From Symsagittifera roscoffensis (Eukaryota > Xenacoelomorpha > Acoela > Convolutidae), in assembly GCF_963678635.1 (NCBI RefSeq), contig NW_026971149.1, positions 1,328,242-1,392,241 on the forward strand: a stretch of 64,000 nt of DNA, given 5' to 3'. Below the pieces are notes generated by a model. It saw only the letters and a program-made list of their open reading frames with translations. It was not told where the DNA came from and made no database searches. Below, piece after piece: positions 56,801 to 64,000 of this stretch (position 1 is its first letter; every line of letters begins with the position of its first letter). The position numbers and the translations under genes were made by a program.

Positions 56801-57405
56801 ATGAGTATGACCAATTTATTTTAGGCAGAGACTTCATCAGGAACTTTGATGTAGCGATTGACCCAAATAACGCAATGTTCAGGATACGGAACCCGGATAG
56901 GAGGTACGCAATCAAGCCGGTAAATTTAATAATGGCAAATGAGAACAAAGCACCGGTATTCTTGAGTAGGAGGGTGAGGCTAAAAGCGAATGAAGCGGCA
57001 ATTGTAGGCTTGAGGATGAAAAATTATAATGAACTAAGTGACAACAAACAAGTGTGTATAGTTCCGAATCCGAATAGTCAAAGTGCTGCTGTTTTAGGAA
57101 GATCCTTCTCGATAACGAAGAGCGGCCACTGCGTCAGTGTCTTGTTGAATACTCTTGATATACCGATCACGATACAGAGAGGGAGGAAACTGGGATATGC
57201 TTTACCGGTTAAAACCCGATATGAAATTACTGAGAACTCAAAAATAAATGAAGTTGTTGATTGTCCCAATCATAGGGACAAAATTTGTATCTTGAGGCGA
57301 TTACAGAAAACAAAAGGTTCAACAGGTCTTGTTAAATCACTTAAGTCAGAGACGGACGATGGGCTGTCGAGCTGTTCGAATTTTCCAGTGGCCCACACTA
57401 GATAA
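53761..57405 (+). pseudogene. gag: Gag-protease (1,214 aa), protease active site changed
   Basis: From the N-terminus: an acidic, disordered region; a coiled coil (about residues 160-260); the Gag core (DDSDGCIDTWVEVM onward, about 390-540); two CCHC knuckles (CANCGSADHHVADC at residue 588, CFFCNQEGHFRMDC at 640); and the protease. At the protease active site the sequence reads LLHTGAV, with His (residue 947, codon 56,599-56,601) where the left copy has the catalytic Asp. ILGRDFIRNFDV follows. The frame ends after CSNFPVAHTR through a frameshift; the left copy is continuous there. Gag builds the particle; this protease should be inactive. Confidence 0.92.
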
Positions 57406-57862
57406 AATGCAAATTGATAAACCGGTTCTCCCGGAGATTGAACACTTGAGGGGCAAACTGACGGACGAACAGCTCGAAGCCATCAAGGACGTACTAGAGC
57501 GGAACGAAGAAGTTTTTTCGAAGCATAAAGCGGATATCGGGTGTTGTAATTTCGTTGAGCATGAAATAGAACTTGAGGAGAACGCGGTACCGCACAGGGA
57601 GGGGGCGAGGCGCATGACCCCGCACAAATCGGATGCGTGTAGAAAAGAGATCGAAACGTTACTAGAGTATGACATGATAGAACCATCCAAGTCACCGTGG
57701 GCGTGTGGAGTAGTGATGGCCAAAAAGAAAGACGACCAGTTGAGGTTTTGTTGTGACTTTCGATACCTGAACTCCGTCACGGTGAAGGATGCCTATCCCA
57801 TACCTAGGATTGATGAGAGCCTGTCGAAGTTAGGTGATGCAAAAGTTTTTTACGACTCTTGA
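57329..57862 (+). pseudogene. pol: RT fingers and palm start (shifted frame)
   Basis: This frame carries the linker (IEHLRGKLTDEQLEAIKDVL) and the RT fingers (SPWACGVVMAKKKDDQLRFC and CDFRYLNSVTVKDAYPIPR). It ends at a T-run (GTTTTTTACG, about 57,845), where one extra T shifts the frame; the palm continues as TTLDLGSAFWQVPL in the next frame. This segment is the one missing from the left copy. Confidence 0.88.
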
Positions 57863-59564
57863 CTTAGGCTCGGCCTTTTGGCAGGTACCACTAAGGAAGC
57901 AGGACAGAGACAAGACAGGGTTTGCCTGCGAGTTGGGTCTGTTTCAATGGAAACGGATGCCGTTTGGACTTTGCAATGCCACAGCCACGTTTCAGAGGTT
58001 GATGGCACACGCGCTGATAGGCGTGACGAAGAAGTATGGCAATCTGGTAATGTGCTAAGTGGACCACGTGGTAATAGCGACGCCCACATTAGAAGACCAC
58101 ATTGAGAGACTTGACTAGGTGTTTGCATGCATGAAAAGGTCGGGGCTAAAGTGTAAACCATCAAAGTGCGAAATACTCAAGGACTCAATAAAGTACTTGG
58201 GCAGGATGGTAGACAGGCACGGCATCAGACCTCATCCGGACGCCGTGGAAGCAGTCCTAACCTGGAAATCACCGAAGACGGAACACCAGTTGATGAGCTT
58301 CCTGGGTTTCGCTAACTATTATAGAGAGTTTATCAAAGGCTATGCGGACAAGGTATACCTGATGCAACAATTGATGAGACACAAGGGCAAGAAGTTCACG
58401 TGGAACAACGCAGCAGAAGGGTCATTCCAGAGAATAAAGAAAGAGCTATGCGAGGCACCAGTATTAGGTATGCCGACTGAGAAAGGAATGTACGTGCTGG
58501 ACACGGATGCATCGGTAGTTGCGATTTCTGGGATTCTCCATCAAGAGCAAGAGTGGAATGGGAAAACAGTCTTGAGAACAATAGCGTACGGGAGCAAAGT
58601 CCTAAGTGACACAGATATGAAGTACGGAGCACGGAAAGCAGAGATGTTCGCGGTGGTTACCTTTGTCGAGAAATACAGGGCATACCTGGGCAGTGAGCCA
58701 TTCAAGTTGCGAGTCGACAACCGAGCACTAAGTTGGCTGAAAACTTACTCAATGGACCAAAGTTACATTGGGAGGTGGATAGTTCGCCTGGACGGATACA
58801 ACATGATAATTGAGCACAGAACACGGGATAAACATCAAAACGCCGACAGCCTGAGTAAGAAGACGGAGTTCTACGAGAGACAAGAACAAAGAGAGGCAGA
58901 CAGACCTGAGATCAAAGATGGTTTCTCCTTCATGGACAAAGAAACGTACGACAATCTTCCACTCACGAGATGGCTGGACAAATCAGGCAAACCGATTGAA
59001 GATCATCCCGAATTACCTAAAGAAACTCCAGAAAAGACCATCTTGAAGAGGACCAGAAGGATTCCGATAGAGATAATACTCAAGTCCAAGATCGTGAGGG
59101 AGACGCTCAAGGCGAAAGGCTATGACCTTAACCAGGTAGAAGCGGGAACTTCACAGATAGATGATGCCCTAATGAGGTTGCTTGAGAAACTTTCAGATGA
59201 TAAGCCCGTGGTCCAAGAGGAGGGTCAAGAGCAACCTGAAGTCACTATACTTCGGAGAAAAGAAACAGTGAACAATACTGACTCCTCAACAGGGAGCGTC
59301 GCTGATAGCAAGGACGTCGTGCGGTCACTAGTTGACAAAATCCCCGAAGACATTCTGGAACAGACCAAGGTTAGGAAAAAGAAGGTGGCGTTCAAAGAAG
59401 AGGCTGAACACCTGGGACTAGATCAAGAGTCCGGGGAGTGGTCCAGGTTCACGGAAGAAGAAGAAACCGGAGAAGGGAAATTGTCCGGGGAGCGTGAAGA
59501 ATGGGATGAAGACTCGGATGAGAGCAACGAAGACCAGGACAGTCTGTGCATGATATTGGCGTAA
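57834..59564 (+). pseudogene. pol: RT palm with broken YVDD box, RNase H and acidic linker
   Basis: The palm (LGSAFWQVPLRKQDRDKTGF, FQWKRMPFGLCNA) runs to an in-frame TAA at 58,056 exactly where the Tyr of YVDD belongs; the following residues are VDH, with His (58,065-58,067) for the second catalytic Asp. Another in-frame TAG is at 58,116. RNase H follows with its acidic residues (VLDTDAS, ARKAEMFAVV, RVDNRAL, NADSLSK). A long Glu/Lys-rich linker ends at an in-frame TAA (59,562-59,564). Polymerase activity is lost; RNase H looks intact. Confidence 0.92.
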
Positions 59565-62438
59565 GAGAAGATAAGGCAACACGACAGGGAGTTACAGACG
59601 GATCCATCTTCAGGAACGTACAATCTGGACATACAAGAGGTACGAGGTGGTGAAGAACTTGAGAAAATTGCGGTTTCAAGAAAGCCATTCAGGGAACTAT
59701 CGTGCAACTCAAACGTCAGAACGAATCTGGTGCCAGAAGACGATATGAAAATCGTGAAAAGGATGATATGCGTGAAGCTGAGTGATGACATCCACAACCC
59801 TGGTGAGATGAATGGACAGATCATGGCGCTAAAGGAGCATGACAAGGCGAGATATAGGTTATCAGACCTAATAAGAGCCCAGAAGAATGACAAAATGACA
59901 AGTAACCTCTCCAAATGGATCCAGTCGGGGATCAAGGAGAAGGGGGAACTTGAGGAAGACAGCTACAAGATCTTGAGCCAGTTCTACAAAGAGAAGAAAG
60001 ATTTACTCTACCACACAGCTGATGGGGTGGTAGCATGCAGGAGGAAAGATGAGGAGAAGATATTACACAAACACAACCTCATCATACTACCACAATTTTA
60101 TCAAACGGAAGTGCTTTTCAGATCGCACGATCAGATGGGGCACGAAGGGATAGATAAAGTACAACAAAGGATACTTCACAGGTTTGATTGGCCAGGAATG
60201 AGAAAAGCTTGCGAGAGATGGGTGAATGCCTGCCTGGCATGCATCCAGGTAAAAGACCCAAGGAAGATGAAGTTTCCCCTCAAGTCCGTCGAGAGCTCAG
60301 AGTTCAATGAAGTGGTGCAGATAGACCATCTAAAAATCTGCATGACGGAGTCGGGATATAACCAGATACTTGTTATAATAGATCACTTCACAAAGTTGGC
60401 GGAAACGGTTCCGTGCCAAACAGCCTCGGCCGAGGAGACATGTGATCATCTGATAACGCATTGGATATCGCGGTATGGTTGTCCAATGACTTTCCAGTCG
60501 GACAACGGCAAAGCTTTTGTGTGGGACTTGACAAAAGAATTGATGAAGAGATCGCACATTGCTCAAGCACACTCGACGACCTATCATCCACAGACCAATG
60601 GGTTGGTAGAGAGACAGAACAGGACACTGGTCAACATGTTAAGGGTGTACTGCTCAAGATACATGACGGACTGGGACAAATACCTGCCACAGGTAGTAGG
60701 AGCCTACAACAGTACACAGCACTCAACGATGGGCATCAGTCCATTCACGATGTTGACGGGCAGGGAGAGGGCAATGCCTCTAACATTCTTCTACCCAGAA
60801 TACGAGGGGAAGAGGACGTCGCCTCAGGCATATGTGAAGGAAGCGATCAAAAGACAACAAGAGCTAAACGAGCTATGCATGAGGAACACGGCGCAAGCGC
60901 AAATGAGACAACGCAAGAAATATGACGAAAAAATATTACAAGCAAAGCCATATGAAGTGGGCCAATACGTGTGGGTCTTCCAAAATGTCATACCGCCCAA
61001 GGGAACAAAGAAACTACTCAAGAAGTGGAGGGGACCATTCATGATAACGGAAGTACATCAACAAGGACGGTTCTACCGCTTGAGTACTGGGCGAGCAGCA
61101 CATTACGAAAATCTGAAGCCTCACGTCCCGTCCCCGGAAGACTGGTGCCTACCGAAAGACATGGAGGGTCTCGAGTACCCGGTGGTAGAGGCAGCGTGTG
61201 AAGTGAATGAAAAGGGCACCAGAGAGAAAAATGATGGCAATGAAAACTTGAGCTTGGACGACAATGAAAAGATAGAGGTGGAGTCTGAAGCAGGATCGTT
61301 TGCAGAAGAAGACTGGAACGACCCGGAGCAAGATGAGGTGCCGAAGTGGATGGAGCCAGATCGACCAATATCACCGGGAACCAGAACTGGCAATCGTAAA
61401 CGGACCGGTATGAGGTACAACAGATACGGGGATGACTTCTTGATTGACAAGATACAGCCAGACAAATTGGGCGAGGAACTACTGAGTGCAGGCGAACTGG
61501 AAGCCGAAGAGGAATGGCAGGTCATTAACGATGGTGGGCACTATCAGCAGGAAGACTACTCGACACCAGAATTGGAGACGGCTCTCGAACAGAGTGAGAT
61601 AGAGAGGAGGGAGAACACAAACTTGAGGATACTAGAGTGGATACGCGACGTCAAAAACGAAGGCCATGGAGGACAGAGTATTCAACAAGTCGACGTTTTG
61701 GCGGAAAAACATATGAAGACAGAAGACCCTCTCTTCGGCTGGACGGCAACAGACAGGCCACTGGACATTCCGCCGGACAGTTCAGACCCGACACCATCGA
61801 CGGGAACGTCGATAAATATTTTTGTCCTGGGAGTGGGGGTAGGACTTACCCACACCGAAAATTTGATGATAAAGAAGTTCAAGGAAGTAAGAGAAACAAG
61901 CGAATTGGAACTGGAAGAAGAAGAGCCAGAGCCTAACATAGGCCGGGATTTCAAAACGAAATTTGAAATACCCAATCAGTACTCGGAAAACATTTTGATA
62001 ACAGATAGTGACTTCATCCTGTCAAACAGGACGAGCGCGATAAGCATCACGGCGGACATGAGTTTCAAATCAAGACTGGAAGCTGACTTCAAAAGAGAAT
62101 ACCAGAACGTAGAGTTTCTGTTCAGACAGAGACCAGGACTGGGACGGATGGCAGCGCTTCCACCATCAGTAGCACAAGTCCCGGGGAAATACCTGTGCTT
62201 CCTAGTGACGAGGGTCAATGACAGGAACACAATTGATCCCGAACACGTGATGTTGGCACTAACAAGACTACGAGACTTCATGATTGAAAGAGGGATAACG
62301 GAGGTCTCAATGCCGGTGTATGACCCAAGTAGGGGCAAATTGAGCCCAAGGGAATTATACGCCATCCTACACGTAGTCTTCGCAGAAACCGAGATAATGG
62401 TGTATCTCCACAAGAAATACTACTTGAGCATCGCCTGA
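59565..62438 (+). pseudogene. pol: Integrase plus C-terminal macro-like domain
   Basis: The frame stays open from 59,565; the first Met of the long segment is at 59,730 (902 residues). The zinc domain has HDQMGH and CLAC. The catalytic core has Asp (QIDHLK, codon 60,324), Asp (SDNGKAF, codon 60,501) and Glu (VERQNR, codon 60,609), spacing D-58-D-35-E. A GPF/Y-like segment (KWRGPFMITE) follows. After a long acidic linker, residues about 750-902 resemble an OARD1/TARG1-type macro domain: SAISITADMSFKSRLEADFK, GKYLCFLVTRV, LTRLRDFMIERGITEVSMP and IMVYLHKKY. The integrase looks intact. Confidence 0.88.
61980..62438 (+). other. Macro-like (ADP-ribose-binding fold) domain
   Basis: The order of beta segments and helices matches OARD1-like macro domains: a start ILITDSDF, the SITADMSFKSR region where such proteins have a His/Asp-rich loop and a Gly-Ile-Ala turn, a central YLCFLVTR strand, the helix TRLRDFMIERGI, the strand TEVSMP and the last strand IMVYL. 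The Gly-rich loop after MP that holds catalytic residues in OARD1 is not conserved here (VYDPSRGK), so activity is doubtful. Assigned by eye. Confidence 0.6.
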
Positions 62439-62964
62439 GTCGGATACATGGGGGTCTCGAGTCGGGAGTAAGGGAGTTGTCTTGAGTTAGGTACTGGGGT
62501 ACGGCACAGATAAAGGGATCTTAAAACGCGATTGGCATGACAATTGAATTTTACAAAATTGACGGTGCTAAAATATAAATAGAATCTGCATGCTTTTAGG
62601 GAGATTCCAACTTGAGTTGTTTTTTGTGGAGTGAAAATAATAAGATTTTAACCATACTGGTAAAAGGAGGGTTTCTAGGCTAGGAATATGGCATGGCAAG
62701 TCTTAATATGGTTTCTATTTTCAGATCAACTTTGATAAACGAAGTTGAAAATTCAACCACACTCAAGCGAGAGACAGAAAAGAAAATCTTAACTAAACTC
62801 GCGACAATCGACACCTGCAGCAAGTATTTGCAACGGAACACTTCTAGAGAATTCTTGAGTTGGTATATTCTTGAGTTGGTATATTCTTGAGTTGGTATAT
62901 TCTTGAGTTGGTAAGGTAATTCTTGAGTCGAGTAACATTTGAATACGTCCCGAAGTTACAGAAA
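62439..62964 (+). other. Region after the polyprotein, with acceptor and short repeat
   Basis: No gene. It holds a TATAAATA at about 62,571, an acceptor-like CTATTTTCAG ending near 62,726 and four 16-bp units of TTCTTGAGTTGGTATA (62,852-62,913). Confidence 0.5.
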
Positions 62965-63534
62965 ATGGCAGACAGATTCTGGAAATCCATGCCCGCGGCC
63001 CTGAAGAAGCCCACTCTCGATGAGCTGTACAGACGCTTGAGGGACCCGGATTATACCCAGATAGACGAGAGAATGGCGGTAATGTTGAATGCCATCCTCC
63101 AACTGGAAGAGCAGGGTGAGTGCAGGGAGTCTGCGACGGAGGCTGTCTTGATGGTCGGCTACACCACTGAGGGGATATCCAATCAAGAGCAGACCAGATG
63201 GTTGTCTTGGAATGCGGATGGAGGAGTAAGGGGCTATGACTTGGCAAGGAATCCTGGCCTTAGCAACAATACCGAATATGGCGCAGGAGAATTCCCACTA
63301 CCATCTAGACCATCAGCAAGTTCGACAGGCCAGAGCTCGAGTAAGGTGCCATCGATGACGCGAGCGCAACAGACGACTGAGGCATACCCGGATCTTGGTA
63401 CTCTAAAGAAAGAACTCGAGAAGACGCAGAAAGAAAGGAACAAGGCGAATCTCGATCGAGATCAAGCAAAGCTGAATCGGGAGAAAGCTCTACTGGAAAG
63501 GACCAGGCGATCATCGAACGAGATCAAACTCTGA
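62965..63534 (+). pseudogene. Coiled-coil protein of unknown function, 5' part
   Basis: From ATG 62,965 (MADRFWKSMPAALKKP) the frame encodes a helical domain (about 80 residues), a linker and a strong coiled coil rich in Lys, Glu and Asn (LKKELEKTQKERNKANLDRD). A shift near 63,495 moves the coiled coil into the next frame (63,535-63,784). It could be a third ORF of the right Gypsy element or the Gag of another element. I do not recognise the family. Confidence 0.5.
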
Positions 63535-64000
63535 GGTCGCTTGAGATACTGCGGGCTGAACATCAGCAGGAACTGAGGGTGCGCGAGAATGCCGCGAATT
63601 GTGAGCAACTGAAGTCGGAGATGGAGAGGATAGAACAACGACAACGTGAGCTTGACGCACAGAAGGGAGCCAGGACGAAGAAGCGAGTGGTTACTACCTC
63701 GAGGCCAGAATCACGTATGGAAGTGGATGAAGCCCCAGGGCAAGAGGACAGTTCAATCTTGACCGTGAGGCTAGAGAACACATGAGTGAAGGGTTGGAAG
63801 TCTGGATCCCGAATGAAGCAACGTCCTCCCTGCACAGCCTAGAGGCGCAACCCATACGCCCGTTGATGGATGTGGTTATGCCGGGGTACACCCCTACCTC
63901 AACCTCGAGCGGCATTCAGGTGAGCGGCGGCTCATCTCGTCTGAAGGAGCTGCACGAGAGGTTACAACAAAAAAGTCGTGAGAACTCAGCAAGGGCGGAG
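63535..64000 (+). pseudogene. Coiled-coil protein, continuation (runs off window)
   Basis: The coiled coil continues (SEMERIEQRQRELDAQKG), with a Lys/Arg cluster (RTKKRV), to a stop at 63,784. A further frame (63,785-64,000) then carries SSLHSLEAQPIRP and RLKELHERLQQKS to the window end. Successive frames suggest a decayed gene. Confidence 0.45.

Larger units (their letters stand above)
53636..62438 (+). mobile_element. Ty3/Gypsy-like retrotransposon, right copy, coding body
   Basis: The order is Gag, CCHC knuckles, protease, RT, RNase H, long linker, integrase and a macro-like C-terminus. The polyprotein is about 2,900 codons in total, interrupted by frameshifts near 53,757, 57,390 and 57,850 and in-frame stops at 58,056, 58,116 and 59,562. 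The same family as the left copy. Confidence 0.92.

Noticed and set aside
1-64000. tRNA or rRNA genes
   Set aside because: No cloverleaf-like or rRNA sequence was recognised in any region.

Overview
The window is a stretch of repeat-dominated animal DNA with no ordinary host gene that I can support. TTTTCAG-type 3' splice sites, a 68-bp intron and AATAAA signals next to stop codons show a eukaryote. Strong TTTTCAG acceptors placed just before start codons suggest a nematode (spliced-leader trans-splicing), but this is inference and another invertebrate is possible.

Layout. (1) 1-10,687, minus strand: a decayed Ty3/Gypsy-like retrotransposon. Gag, protease, an RT with a large deletion, RNase H and the integrase N-terminus run off the left edge; a roughly 3.8-kb upstream leader is full of CCGGA-containing repeats. 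(2) 10,688-12,848: the left part of an unclassified composite repeat. (3) 12,849-29,890: a 17,042-bp Polinton/Maverick (virus-like, self-synthesising DNA transposon) inserted in that repeat, with about 0.57-kb terminal inverted repeats and a 6-bp target duplication GACAGG. Its left arm holds a leftward protein-primed-type DNA polymerase B. Its right arm holds a rightward run of genes: PC4-like proteins, an exonuclease-like protein, a two-TM protein, packaging ATPase, core-like proteins, integrase, minor capsid, basic virion-type protein, major capsid, a spliced membrane protein and an adenain-like protease. Most of these carry stops, frameshifts or lost catalytic residues. (4) 29,897-49,830: further copies of the composite repeat. 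One carries a 1,590-bp near-perfect palindrome made only from the left end of the Polinton, at the same GACAGG site. A 3,865-bp tandem duplication and arrays of about 455-bp monomers follow. (5) 49,831-62,438, plus strand: a second, related Ty3/Gypsy-like element with a long repeat-rich leader, Gag-protease, RT/RNase H, integrase and a C-terminal macro-like domain. (6) 62,439-64,000: a downstream coiled-coil reading frame that may be a third ORF of the same element or the start of another.

The two Gypsy copies have complementary damage: the left keeps the protease DTG and the YVDD box but lost the RT fingers/palm; the right keeps the RT fingers/palm but has HTG and a broken YVDD. The most interesting points are the left-end snap-back derivative of the Polinton, the symmetric CRE/CArG/CCAAT divergent promoter inside it, and the macro-like domain fused to a Gypsy polyprotein.
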